Position numbers and translations under genes: made by a program. Shown in pieces: positions 39,070 through 48,020 of a stretch of 64,000 nt of DNA. Within the stretch, counting starts at the first letter, position 1. Each line of letters opens with the position of its first letter. The DNA is from Cyanobacteria bacterium CYA (GTDB lineage Bacteria; Planctomycetota; Phycisphaerae; Phycisphaerales; UBA1924), in assembly GCA_008363215.1 (NCBI GenBank), contig RHKP01000002.1:62001-126000 (forward strand), given 5' to 3'. The notes beneath the pieces were generated by a model. It saw nothing but the letters and a program-made list of their open reading frames with translations. It was not told the DNA's origin and did no database searches.

Positions 39070-39143
39070 CAGGGTGTAGCTCAGTTTGGTAGAGCGTGTG
39101 GTTTGGGTCCACAAGGTCGCTGGTTCGAATCCAGTCACCCTGA
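39070..39143 (+). tRNA. tRNA-Pro(UGG)
   Basis: The 74-base cloverleaf folds with acceptor CAGGGTG/CACCCTG, D-stem GCTC/GAGC, anticodon stem TGTGG/CCACA around loop TTTGGGT (anticodon TGG) and T-arm GCTGG-TTCGAAT-CCAGT. The discriminator base is A and no CCA is encoded. Confidence 0.96.
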
Positions 39144-39195
39144 CTTCTGCCGTAGTTTCGGAAAGGCGGGGGCGATCTCCCGGGCCGGGCGTTGG

Positions 39196-39639
39196 TCAAT
39201 CGTCCGCGCCGTTCCGCGGCTCCACCCTCATCATCGTCGCCTGCATCACTGCGACCAGCGAATCGGGAGCGCCCGGAGCGACAGCAGACACCTCGGCGGC
39301 GGCGACTCCGACGGAGTGTCCGACCCGGATGACTCTGCCGCGCGCGATGAAGCGCTCGCCCACAGCCGGCGAGAGGAGATTGATCTTGAACTCGACACTC
39401 AGGACGGCCGATCCTTCCGGCATGCGGGTCAGGCACGCGTAGCCGCACGCCGAGTCGGCGATGGTTGCGATCGCCCCGGCGTGGACGAAGCCATGCTGCT
39501 GGAGGATGGCTTCAGTCCAGGGGAGTTCAATGTCAACTTGCCCGTCCGCAACCCGAAGCACCCGTGCCCCCAGCGTCGACATGAGGCGTTGGCGCCGAAA
39601 GGACTCAGTGATGCGGTCCTGGAGAGATGGGCTGTTCAT
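39196..39639 (-). CDS. PaaI-type hotdog thioesterase
   Basis: The 147-residue hotdog-fold protein has the PaaI signature HGFVHAGAIATIADSACGYA (about residues 50-69) and VEFKINLLSPAVGERFIARG. Members hydrolyse acyl- or aryl-CoA thioesters and scavenge CoA; the substrate cannot be inferred. The start at 39639 (MNSPSLQ) is chosen because homology begins shortly after, and a long upstream frame is unrelated. It is divergent from the VOC lipoprotein gene. Confidence 0.88.
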   Translation of the reverse strand: MNSPSLQDRITESFRRQRLMSTLGARVLRVADGQVDIELPWTEAILQQHGFVHAGAIATIADSACGYACLTRMPEGSAVLSVEFKINLLSPAVGERFIARGRVIRVGHSVGVAAAEVSAVAPGAPDSLVAVMQATMMRVEPRNGADD

Positions 39640-39746
39640 CGGCAAGAGGGTATCCTGCCGATGCACACGCCGGCTCTTCTTTCGCGTTGTCGGCATATGG
39701 TCAGCCGGTGCGTGCTGACCGTCCGCAGAGATTGCAGGGGGAACAC

Positions 39747-40235
39747 ATGCTACGGATCGTCGCAGGCGTTTTTTCTGCTGTGCTTGCCGGTTGCACGGCA
39801 ACCGGTCCGCGTGAGGCAGGATCGGTGACCGGGGCGCAGGACAAGACGGTGCAACTGGGCAACTTCTCAGTGAGCCTCTCGGTGAAGGACATCGCGGCCT
39901 CGCGGGAGTTCTATGAGAAACTCGGGTTCCACGTCGTCGGCGGCGACCAGTCGCAGAAGTGGCTGGTGCTCCAGAACGACACGGCCACGATCGGATTGTT
40001 CCAGGGCATGTTTCAGGGCAACATGCTGACCTTCAACCCCGGCTGGGACCGGCACAAGCAGACGCTCAAGTCCTTCGACGATGTGCGTGTGATCCAGGCG
40101 GCGCTGGAAAGCAAGGGGGTCGTGATGCTCAGTTCGGCCGACCTGCGGGGAACAGGGCCTGCCAGCATCATGTTCACCGACCCCGACGGGAACGTCATTC
40201 TGGTGGATCAGCACGTTCCCAAGCCGGGCGAGTAA
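39747..40235 (+). CDS. VOC/glyoxalase-family lipoprotein
   Basis: A lipoprotein signal peptide with lipobox LAGC (about residues 13-16) precedes a single vicinal-oxygen-chelate domain: FSVSLSVKDIAASREFYEKLGFHVVGG and the C-terminal FTDPDGNVILVDQH. VOC proteins bind metal and act as lyases, dioxygenases or resistance proteins; a lipid-anchored extracytoplasmic VOC domain is unusual. The start at 39747 has CAGGGGGA upstream. Confidence 0.85.
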   Translation: MLRIVAGVFSAVLAGCTATGPREAGSVTGAQDKTVQLGNFSVSLSVKDIAASREFYEKLGFHVVGGDQSQKWLVLQNDTATIGLFQGMFQGNMLTFNPGWDRHKQTLKSFDDVRVIQAALESKGVVMLSSADLRGTGPASIMFTDPDGNVILVDQHVPKPGE

Positions 40236-40343
40236 TACCAGGCGCATCAACAAGGCCGCGGGCCTGCGTCCCGGACTTGTGTTCGAGAACCCACATTGGT
40301 CCGGGGTCCAACCGGACACGGGCGTCAAGCGGAAACGACGTTT

Positions 40344-40922
40344 TCAGTGCGGGCAGCGGTCGAAGTACCAGCGTTGAAAGAGGGTGAAGGCGGCGACGAC
40401 GATGGAGTGATGGATGCGTCCGTCGGCGGCCATCACCATGGCGTCCTCCACCGGCACCTTGAGCACGCGGATCTGCTCGTTCTCGTCGAGGGCCTGGGCG
40501 CCCACGGGATGGGCATCGGTGATGACGTAGGTGTGGACTCGGTTGTTGAGAATGGCGGCGTTGGCGGAGATGGCGCCCAAGGGGACAGGTTCCGAACCGG
40601 CGTACCCGGTCTCTTCGAGCAGTTCGCGGGCGGCGGTGGCGGCGGGAAGTTCGGCGTGGTCGACGATGCCGCCGGGAATTTCGATCGACAGCGTGCCCGT
40701 GCCGAAGCGAAACTGTTCAACCAGCACGAGTTGGTCGTCGGGGGTGAGGGCGAAGACATTGACCCAGTCGGGCGAGTTGATGACGGCAAAGCGCCCGGAT
40801 CGAGAGGGGTCAGTGGGGCAGTCCCAGGACTGTTCTTCGAGGGTGAAAATGCGCGTGGTTGCAAGAACTCGGCGCGTTCCCGGAATCCAGGGGCGAAGAG
40901 GCTGCTGGTCGGCTCCGCTCAT
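40344..40922 (-). CDS. Nudix hydrolase (ADP-ribose pyrophosphatase-like)
   Basis: A complete Nudix box GIVDHAELPAATAARELLEE plus TGY is present at about residues 85-107, in the usual context VLVEQFRFGTGTLSIEIPGG. The 192-residue length and the VEQFR segment fit the ADP-sugar/ADP-ribose pyrophosphatase subgroup, which hydrolyses nucleoside diphosphate-linked compounds with magnesium. It is divergent from the tricorn-like protease gene. Confidence 0.93.
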   Translation of the reverse strand: MSGADQQPLRPWIPGTRRVLATTRIFTLEEQSWDCPTDPSRSGRFAVINSPDWVNVFALTPDDQLVLVEQFRFGTGTLSIEIPGGIVDHAELPAATAARELLEETGYAGSEPVPLGAISANAAILNNRVHTYVITDAHPVGAQALDENEQIRVLKVPVEDAMVMAADGRIHHSIVVAAFTLFQRWYFDRCPH

Positions 40923-41032
40923 GGGCCCAGTGTAGGGCTATGCTGGCTGGGAGGGGCAATGCCTCCAAAGACTGACGGAGAGAGCGGCCCATCTCATCTC
41001 AGTGGGTTCACCCAAGGCTACAGGAGAAGCAC

Positions 41033-44000
41033 ATGTCGATGACTCGTTTGCTCGCCTTGTCGGCGGGGCTTGCGTTGACCGGACAAGCGGTCGGGCAGCA
41101 TCGCCCCGACGCGGGGATGTTCCGCTATCCGGATATCAGCAAGGACCGCATCGCGTTCTCGTACGCGGGGGACATCTGGACAGTCGGACGCGACGGGGGC
41201 GAGGCGACCAAACTGACCGGGCCGAAGGGGGCCGAGATTCTGCCGCGGTTCAGCCCGGATGGCACGCAGGTCGCGTTCCTGGGCAGCTACGAGGGCAATG
41301 CCGACATCTACACCATTCCGGTCGAGGGCGGCATCGCCCAGCGCGTGACGTACCACCCGTCGCCCGAGATGCTCAACGACTGGACGGATGACGGGAAGTT
41401 GCTGTTCTACATGAGCGGGTTGGGCGGTCTTGCGCGGCAAGCCCAGTTGTTCACGGTTTCAGCGGAGGGCGGGCTGCCGGAGAAGTTGCCGGTTCCGTAC
41501 GGGGCCGTCGGGGCGATCAGCCCGGACGGGCAGTGGCTTGCCTACACGCCACACACGCGAGATCAGCGTACATGGAAGCGGTACCGGGGCGGCATGGCGA
41601 CGGACATCTGGCTGTTCAATCTGGCGGATCATTCGGCCAAGCAGATCACGGACTTCGAGGGGACGGACACGGTGCCGATGTGGCACGGCGGGCGGCTGTA
41701 CTACATGTCAGACGCCGGACCGAGCCACCGGCTGAACATTTGGGTGTACGACCCGCAGAGCGGCGACCGCACGCAGATTACGACGTTTGACGACTATGAC
41801 GTGAAAGTGCCTGCCGTCGGTCCCGGCCGCAACGGCGAGGGCGAGATCATCTTCCAGCACGGAGCGACGCTCAAGGTGCTGCGTCTGGACAACCGCTCGA
41901 TCCGGACGGTCGACATCACGATTCCGGGTGACTTCCCGGATCTGCGCGAGCACCGGGTCGATGCGTCGAACTTCATCGAGGGATGGGACATTTCGCCCAC
42001 GGGCAAGCGCGCGGTGGTGAGCGGGCGCGGGGACATCTGGACGCTGCCTGCCGAGCACGGCTCGCCGCGCAACCTGACCAATACGGACGGCGCGTTTGAG
42101 CGCAACGCGACCTGGAGCCCCGACGGACGGTGGATCGCCTACACCTCCGACGAGAGCGGCGAGTACGAACTCTACATTCGCCAGTCGGACGGCAAGGGAC
42201 GCACGATCCGTCTGACCGACTTCGGCGGAGGCGGCAACTTTACCTTCATCTACCAGATCTTCTGGTCGCCGGACTCGAAGAAGATCGCGTTCAACGATAA
42301 GACGGGCACGGTGTACATGGTGGCGGTGCCGGAGTTCGAGGAGCCTGGCGACGCGAAGACGGGCAACGGCGACGAGGCAGGCGGGGAAGAGCCGGGCGGG
42401 CGGCAGGAGGCCGGGCAGGACGAGGAAATCGCGATTCCCGAACTGGTCAAGGTGACGCAGGATGCCTGGGCCAATCAGCCTCGGATCTCGTGGTCGCACG
42501 ACAGTCGGTTCATGACCTACCAGTTGCAACGGGCCGAAGGCATGACCAGCGTCGTGATGATCTACGACGTGGAGAACGCGCAGGAGCACCAGGTGACGAC
42601 GGGGTACTTCAACGACACGGCTCCGACGTTTGACCGCAAGGGCAAGTGGCTGTTCTACGCGTCGAACCGGCAGTTCCAGCCGACGTACGGGGACATGGGA
42701 ACAGACTGGACCTACGCCGGCACTGACACGCTGCTGGCCGTGCCGCTGTCGGATGAGGTGGAGTACCCCTGGCTTCCCAAGAGCGACGAAGAGACGTGGG
42801 AAGTGAAGAAGGACGAGGAGAAGAAGTCGGACAAAGCCAAGCCCGAAGGTGACAAGGGCGGGGACCAGCAAGCCGACGATGAGAACGGCGAGGAGCCCGA
42901 CGAAGCCAAGCCCGGCGAGGGTGAAAAGGCCGACGAGGGAGGCAAGCCGGCGGACGAGACGCCGTGGGTGGACGACGGACTGACGGGCCGTTGGGAAGGC
43001 AAGGCGATCGGCCCGAACATGCCGCCGGACGGGCTGCCGTTCACGCTGGAGTTGACGCTCGGCGAGGGCGGAGCGGTGACGGGCAGTTTGACGTCGATGA
43101 TGGGCTCGGCCGAAGTTTCGGGCGGGTCGTTCGACAAGGCGTCGGGCGTGCTGACGTTCTCGATGACGCTCGGGGGCGGGTCGGTGTCGTGGAATCTCCA
43201 GGTCACCGGCGACGAGATGAAGGGCGTCGCCAGTGCCGACGGAGATTCGTTTGACATCACGGCCTCGCGTACGCGCCAGGGCCCGGCGGGCGCGGGCGAC
43301 GAGGAAGAGGGCGGCGACGAGAAAGCCAAGGAGAAGGTGGAGATCACCTACGAGGGCTTCGAGTCGCGTGCGTTCCGCTTGCCGGTGGCGGCCGGGCGCT
43401 TCGGAGGGCTGGCGGTCAACGACCAGAACCACCTCGTGTACACCCGTTTCCTGAACGGGGCTTCCGAACAGAACACAGGGATCATGGCATTTGACATGAC
43501 CTCGGACGAGAAGGCCGAGAAGACCGTGGCCGCGGGCGCCGGTGCGTTTGCCATGTCGGCCGACGGGAAGAAGATCCTGGTGATGCGTGGGAACAGCGCG
43601 ACGATCCAGGGCTCGTCGGCCGGCGCGTCGGGCAAGTCAGTGGTGACTTCCGGGATGATGATGAACATCGACCCGCGTGAGGAATGGGCCCAGATCGTCC
43701 GCGACGCGTGGCGCCGGCATCGGGACTTCTTCTACGTCGAAAACATGCACGGCGTGGACTGGGAGAGTGTGCTGGAGCGTTACCAGAACATGCTCAAGTT
43801 TGCGTCGAGCCGTTCGGACGTGTCGTTCATCATCGGCGAGATGATCGCCGAGTTGAACGTGGGGCACGCGTATTACTGGGGCGGGGATATCGAGGCTCCC
43901 GAGAGCGTGTCAGTCGGGATGCTGGGCGTGGACTTCGAGGAGGCGGCCGATGATGCGGGCAACCGCGCGTTCCGCATCGCCCGCATCATTGAAGGCGGTG

Positions 44001-44917
44001 CGTGGGACACCGACGCCCGCAACCCGCTGAACCGCACGGGCGTCAAGGCCGAGGAAGGCGACTTCCTGCTGGCGGTCAACGGGGCGGAACTTTCGACGGA
44101 GCAGAGCCCGTACGCGGCGTTCCAGGGTCTGGCCGGGCGTGCGACGACGCTGACGCTGAGCAAGAACGCGGTGCTCGGCGATGATGACGACGAGGACGTT
44201 CTGGTCGAGCCGCTGGGCAGCGAGGGTGACCTGCGCTACCGCGCGTGGACCGAGCAGAATCGCAAGTACGTCGAAGAGAAGACCGACGGCAAGGTCGGGT
44301 ACATCTATGTACCGAACACGGGCGTCGATGGACAGAACGAACTTGTCCGCGGTTTCTACGGGCAACTCGACAAGGCGGCGCTCATCATCGACGAGCGTTG
44401 GAACGGCGGCGGGCAGATTCCGCAGCGCTTCATCGAACTGCTCAACCGTCCGCGGACCAACTACTGGGCCCGGCGCGACGGAAACGATTGGCCCTGGCCC
44501 CCGGACAGCCACCAGGGCCCGAAGACCATGCTCATCAACGGGCTGGCCGGCTCGGGAGGCGACATGTTCCCCGCGCTGTTCCGCCAGTCAGGTCTGGGCA
44601 AGATCATCGGCATGCGCACATGGGGCGGGCTGGTCGGCATCTCCGGCGTGCCGGGGCTGATCGACGGCGGGTACACCGCGGTGCCCACCTTCGGCTTCTA
44701 CGAGACCAACGGCACGTGGGGCATCGAGGGGCACGGCGTCGATCCGGACATCGAGGTCATCGACGATCCGTCGAAGATGGTTGACGGCGGTGACCCGCAA
44801 CTGGACGCGGCGATTCAGTTGATGCTGGATGAAATCGCAGCCCACGGGTACAAACCTCCCAAGCGCCCGGCCGATCCCGATCGCTCGGGCATGGGCGTGA
44901 CCGAGGACGACAAGTAG
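41033..44917 (+). CDS. Secreted tricorn-like protease (beta-propellers, PDZ, S41 core) with inserted beta domain
   Basis: A signal peptide (LLALSAGLALTGQAVGQ) is followed by TolB/tricorn beta-propeller repeats (about 30-560; PDISKDRIAFSYAGDIW, WSPDGRWIAYTSDESGEYEL), a C1 helical domain (AWRRHRDFFYVENMHGVDW), a PDZ domain and an S41 protease core with nucleophile Ser1174 (NGLAGSGGDMF). Tricorn proteases degrade peptides to short oligopeptides. Two low-complexity Glu/Lys/Gly/Pro segments (about 437-470 and 585-640) interrupt it, and residues 645-745 form an extra lipocalin-like beta-rich module (GRWEGKAIG, SGGSFDKASGVLTFSMTL). The export signal points to the periplasm, unlike cytosolic archaeal tricorn. 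Confidence 0.93.
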   Translation: MSMTRLLALSAGLALTGQAVGQHRPDAGMFRYPDISKDRIAFSYAGDIWTVGRDGGEATKLTGPKGAEILPRFSPDGTQVAFLGSYEGNADIYTIPVEGGIAQRVTYHPSPEMLNDWTDDGKLLFYMSGLGGLARQAQLFTVSAEGGLPEKLPVPYGAVGAISPDGQWLAYTPHTRDQRTWKRYRGGMATDIWLFNLADHSAKQITDFEGTDTVPMWHGGRLYYMSDAGPSHRLNIWVYDPQSGDRTQITTFDDYDVKVPAVGPGRNGEGEIIFQHGATLKVLRLDNRSIRTVDITIPGDFPDLREHRVDASNFIEGWDISPTGKRAVVSGRGDIWTLPAEHGSPRNLTNTDGAFERNATWSPDGRWIAYTSDESGEYELYIRQSDGKGRTIRLTDFGGGGNFTFIYQIFWSPDSKKIAFNDKTGTVYMVAVPEFEEPGDAKTGNGDEAGGEEPGGRQEAGQDEEIAIPELVKVTQDAWANQPRISWSHDSRFMTYQLQRAEGMTSVVMIYDVENAQEHQVTTGYFNDTAPTFDRKGKWLFYASNRQFQPTYGDMGTDWTYAGTDTLLAVPLSDEVEYPWLPKSDEETWEVKKDEEKKSDKAKPEGDKGGDQQADDENGEEPDEAKPGEGEKADEGGKPADETPWVDDGLTGRWEGKAIGPNMPPDGLPFTLELTLGEGGAVTGSLTSMMGSAEVSGGSFDKASGVLTFSMTLGGGSVSWNLQVTGDEMKGVASADGDSFDITASRTRQGPAGAGDEEEGGDEKAKEKVEITYEGFESRAFRLPVAAGRFGGLAVNDQNHLVYTRFLNGASEQNTGIMAFDMTSDEKAEKTVAAGAGAFAMSADGKKILVMRGNSATIQGSSAGASGKSVVTSGMMMNIDPREEWAQIVRDAWRRHRDFFYVENMHGVDWESVLERYQNMLKFASSRSDVSFIIGEMIAELNVGHAYYWGGDIEAPESVSVGMLGVDFEEAADDAGNRAFRIARIIEGGAWDTDARNPLNRTGVKAEEGDFLLAVNGAELSTEQSPYAAFQGLAGRATTLTLSKNAVLGDDDDEDVLVEPLGSEGDLRYRAWTEQNRKYVEEKTDGKVGYIYVPNTGVDGQNELVRGFYGQLDKAALIIDERWNGGGQIPQRFIELLNRPRTNYWARRDGNDWPWPPDSHQGPKTMLINGLAGSGGDMFPALFRQSGLGKIIGMRTWGGLVGISGVPGLIDGGYTAVPTFGFYETNGTWGIEGHGVDPDIEVIDDPSKMVDGGDPQLDAAIQLMLDEIAAHGYKPPKRPADPDRSGMGVTEDDK

Positions 44918-44947
44918 CCTCATCGGGCCGATGGTGTGAATCATCAA

Positions 44948-44983
44948 GGGCACGTCGGAGCGTTCCGGCGTGCCCTTTCTCTT
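44948..44983 (+). terminator. Intrinsic terminator after the tricorn gene
   Basis: A 12-bp stem GGGCACGTCGGA/TCCGGCGTGCCC with one G-U pair and a GCGT tetraloop is followed by TTTCTCTT. It lies 31 bases after the protease stop. Confidence 0.85.
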
Positions 44984-45011
44984 GCGCGGAGGCGACCTGC
45001 TCGACGCCGGC

Positions 45012-45240
45012 GTGACGGGACTGATGGCGGCGATGCCGGATGAACTCGAGGCGGCGCTCGGGCTGATCGACGGGCCGCCAGTGCGCGTCGAGCACGGCAA
45101 GCGGGTGTGTCACCTCGGTCAGATCGCGCATGAACGTCGTCGCGGCGGTCGGTGCACAGGCAGCATCGCGGCCGCGCTTGCGTGCGCCGAGGGTGCGGCG
45201 CGGGCTGATCGTCAGCGGCGAACAGTTCATCCGTTCGGAC
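45012..45240 (+). pseudogene. Remnant of a 5'-methylthioadenosine/S-adenosylhomocysteine nucleosidase
   Basis: Two pieces in different frames recall MTA/SAH nucleosidase. Frame one (45012-45140) reads VTGLMAAMPDELEAALGLI, equivalent to the family N-terminus with its Met-x-x-Glu active-site region. A shifted frame (45196-45240) reads VRRGLIVSGEQFIRSD, matching the VRGLIVSGDAFI segment of the E. coli enzyme. The roughly 100 intervening residues are mostly deleted and the C-terminal catalytic Asp segment is missing, so the gene is broken. It occupies the 440-base gap between the tricorn terminator and the antiporter stop; I see nothing else in that gap. Identification is from remembered family motifs. 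Confidence 0.5.
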
Positions 45241-45357
45241 ACGGCCGACGATCACGCGGGAGCGGGGTTTCCAGACTGCCTGCGTCAGATCCCCGGGACC
45301 ACGGCGCACGAGTTGACGCACCATCTCTTCGGAGTGATGAGCGTCTGCGGAGTGTGG

Positions 45358-47082
45358 TCAGGGCAGAGAGGTGAGATTGGCGCTGTGAGGAGTCGCTTCG
45401 ACGCGGAGGAACGCGCGGAGTTCGGTAAGCGTGGACACCGTGGTTGCAAGCGACGGAGCGGCCTCTGGTCGCCGGAAGGTCCGGGCGACGCTGCCGAGCA
45501 GCGCCAGATGGAGCGCGGGATCTTCGCTTGGCGCGAGGACGACGATGACGACATGAACAGGGAGGTTGTCTCGGGCCTCCCAGTTGATGCCCTCCCGGCT
45601 GAGGCCGACCGCGACGATCGGCTGCTTGAGCCCCGCAACCCGCGCGTGCGGGATCGCGATGCCGTTCCCCGTAGAACTGTTGAACAATCGCTCCCTGGCA
45701 AGAACGCTGGAGAGGGCGCCGTCCATGTCGATACCGGCGGCCTCGGCGGCAGCGGTGGTCAGAAGCCTGACCGCTTCAAAGCGGTCATCGGTCTCCATGC
45801 CCGGGAAGAACGTCTTGGCGGTCAGGAACTTGGCGAATGAAACCTGCCTCTCGCGTCCGATGACGTGCTGGATGAGGGCCCCGCTGGTCATGGAGGTCAG
45901 CAGAGCCATGACGACCAGTGCCACGAAGAGTTCTTCTCCGATGATGCCCGCCTGGAGCGCCAGAAGGCCGAGCACGATTTCCATGGCGCCGCGGGCGTTC
46001 ATGCCGAATCCGACGGCCCATGATTCCCGGCCTGCAAAACCTGCCCACCGAGCAGCGCCGGTGCAACCGAGGATCTTTCCGACGCTGGCGATTACCAACA
46101 CGGTCAGGACGAGCAGAGGATTGAACGAGTCCACGAAGTTGGCCTGAAGCCCGATGCTGGCGAAGAAGATCGGGGCGAAGATGAAGGACACGAACTGATC
46201 GATCGTTGCCCGCGTGCGACGGCGCAAGTGGGCCGAGTCTCCCAGCGCGATGCCGAAGAGGAACGCCCCGAAGATGGCGTGAACGCCGATCCATTCGGTC
46301 AGTGCGGCCATGAAGAGCGTCATGGAGAGCCCGAACGCCAGGATGCCGGCGGGCCACTCGGTATGGGCCTGGATCCACGGCAAGGCGCGGTTCACCGCGT
46401 AGCGTCCGACCGTGAGCATGAAGACTGTGAAGAGTACGGTGAGCGTTGCTGTCACCGGGGGCGAGAATGTATGGTCGGCCACTCCGATCAGCGAAAGCAC
46501 GAACGCGAAGATGATCCATCCTGCCAGATCGTTGAGAATGGCTGCTGAGACAATGGTCACGCCGACGTCTGTGTGGAAGATCTTCAGGTCGAAGAGGATC
46601 TTCGCGATGACGGGCAGGGCGGTGATCGACATGGCAGTGGCGACGAAGAATGCGAACAGAGTTGGGGCGATGGACTCCCGGGCGCCAAACCATGCGGGTG
46701 CGATGGCGGCTGGAACGAAACCCAACGCGAAGGGAACGAGAATGCCGATCAGGCTGACGCGCACGGCCGTCTTGCCCTGTCGCCATACGGCCGAAAGGTC
46801 GATCTCCATGCCGGCGACCAGAAGAAACAGTGCGATGGCCAGCGTGCTCAGCCCGCTGAGGGCAATGGAGACCGGGCCGTGCGAAGGGAAGATCTGGGCT
46901 TGAATGTCAGGCGCAAGTTTGCCGAAGACAGTCGGGCCGAGCACGACACCGGCGAGGATCTCTCCGACCACGCCCGGTTGTCGAAGCCACTGCGCCAGTT
47001 CAGCGGCCGCACGCGAGGCGAGGAGGAGAATCGCCACAGCGAGGAAGAACATCGTGACCTCGTGCGAGTTCAGTCCTTCCAT
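45358..47082 (-). CDS. CPA2 cation:proton antiporter fused to a PTS EIIA-like domain
   Basis: Residues 1-400 form a Na+(K+)/H+ exchanger with about 12 membrane segments (RQPGVVGEILAGVVLGPT, FLLVAGMEIDL, IVSAAILNDLAGWIIFAF, GFGMNARGAMEIVLGLL). Residues 430-565 are cytoplasmic and match the fructose/mannitol EIIA (EIIA-2) fold: RERLFNSSTGNGIAIPHARV holds the phosphorylatable histidine. The fusion suggests that transport is gated by a PTS-type phosphorylation state, or that the domain binds a ligand; no PTS enzyme is nearby. Its start overlaps the stop of the upstream universal stress gene by 13 bases, so both are co-translated. Confidence 0.93.
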   Translation of the reverse strand: MEGLNSHEVTMFFLAVAILLLASRAAAELAQWLRQPGVVGEILAGVVLGPTVFGKLAPDIQAQIFPSHGPVSIALSGLSTLAIALFLLVAGMEIDLSAVWRQGKTAVRVSLIGILVPFALGFVPAAIAPAWFGARESIAPTLFAFFVATAMSITALPVIAKILFDLKIFHTDVGVTIVSAAILNDLAGWIIFAFVLSLIGVADHTFSPPVTATLTVLFTVFMLTVGRYAVNRALPWIQAHTEWPAGILAFGLSMTLFMAALTEWIGVHAIFGAFLFGIALGDSAHLRRRTRATIDQFVSFIFAPIFFASIGLQANFVDSFNPLLVLTVLVIASVGKILGCTGAARWAGFAGRESWAVGFGMNARGAMEIVLGLLALQAGIIGEELFVALVVMALLTSMTSGALIQHVIGRERQVSFAKFLTAKTFFPGMETDDRFEAVRLLTTAAAEAAGIDMDGALSSVLARERLFNSSTGNGIAIPHARVAGLKQPIVAVGLSREGINWEARDNLPVHVVIVVLAPSEDPALHLALLGSVARTFRRPEAAPSLATTVSTLTELRAFLRVEATPHSANLTSLP

Positions 47083-47927
47083 GCGGCGTTCTCACGCGAA
47101 AGAGCGGGCGTTCGATAGACCAGGGCCGAACAAGGGAGTTGATCCAATAGGAGGTTGAGGGGGTGGCTGAGCAGGCGATCAAGCATCCCAAGCGGCTCAG
47201 ACGGGCCAAGCACGCACACCAGGTCACTGCCCGCATCGTCCGCGTGACGGGCGATTTCCTGCCCAGGTCGGCCCGGAAGCGAGATGGCGCGCGGGCGGAC
47301 GCCGGTCAGATCGAGGCGGGTCAGCAACTCGCCCAGTTCGAGACGATGGGCAGCGGCCGGGCTCGACGGATCGGCCTCGCAGATCTGTGTCGGGAGATTC
47401 CTGGCGATACTGTGATACTCGCGCGCAAAGCACACCTCCGCATCGGTGCTGGCGGCACGAGCGATGGGGAGCAGCCTCTGGCACATCTGCACGTATTCGT
47501 CAGCACTCTCGACGCTCACCAGGAACTGCGTCCACTGTGCGGGCGCCCTCCCTTCGGTCGAGATCAGAAGAACTGAGCAGCGACAGCGGCGCGCCACGCG
47601 ACGGGCCGTCGAGCCCACGACCGCCCGCATGGCTCCCTCACGCTTCAGAGCGCCGATGACGACGAGATCACAGTCCTCACTGGCGACCAGGGCGCAGACC
47701 TGGCTGGAGATGGGCTCGCGCGGGTCGGTCTGAAGTTCGACCAGCGGAGAGGGAGAGGCCGCTCCCTGCGCGATCAGATGCTCGAGCCTGCGGCGTCCAT
47801 CGGCCTCCAGTGCTCCGAAGTGGACGAAGCGCAGCGAAGCGCCCCAGGCGCGGGCGCACAACGCTGCGCCCTCAATCACGCGTCCGGCACTGGGCGAGTC
47901 GGCGATGCAGGCGAGTATTCCGGGCAC
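47070..47927 (-). CDS. Tandem universal stress protein (UspA family)
   Basis: The 285-residue protein has two Usp domains (about 1-130 and 135-275). The first keeps the ATP-binding pattern around VVIGALKREGAMRAVVGSTARRV; the second is degenerate (VCVLGPSEPLGMLDRLLSHP, no GS/T). It overlaps the start of the antiporter-EIIA gene by 13 bases. Usp domains are often fused to, or encoded beside, antiporters of this type, so it probably senses ATP/ADP for, or regulates, the exchanger. Confidence 0.88.
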   Translation of the reverse strand: MPGILACIADSPSAGRVIEGAALCARAWGASLRFVHFGALEADGRRRLEHLIAQGAASPSPLVELQTDPREPISSQVCALVASEDCDLVVIGALKREGAMRAVVGSTARRVARRCRCSVLLISTEGRAPAQWTQFLVSVESADEYVQMCQRLLPIARAASTDAEVCFAREYHSIARNLPTQICEADPSSPAAAHRLELGELLTRLDLTGVRPRAISLPGRPGQEIARHADDAGSDLVCVLGPSEPLGMLDRLLSHPLNLLLDQLPCSALVYRTPALSRENAAWKD

Positions 47928-48020
47928 GGGTCTGCTCCACGTCCACGCGATTGCGGGTCAGTGTAGCCGATGTACGCCCGGAGAGTGCGGCGTGCTCGAT
48001 ATCCGCAAATGAGCGACAAT

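Noticed and set aside
40236-40343. Possible terminator after the VOC lipoprotein gene
   Set aside because: Only a 5-bp GC stem without a T-run can be formed.
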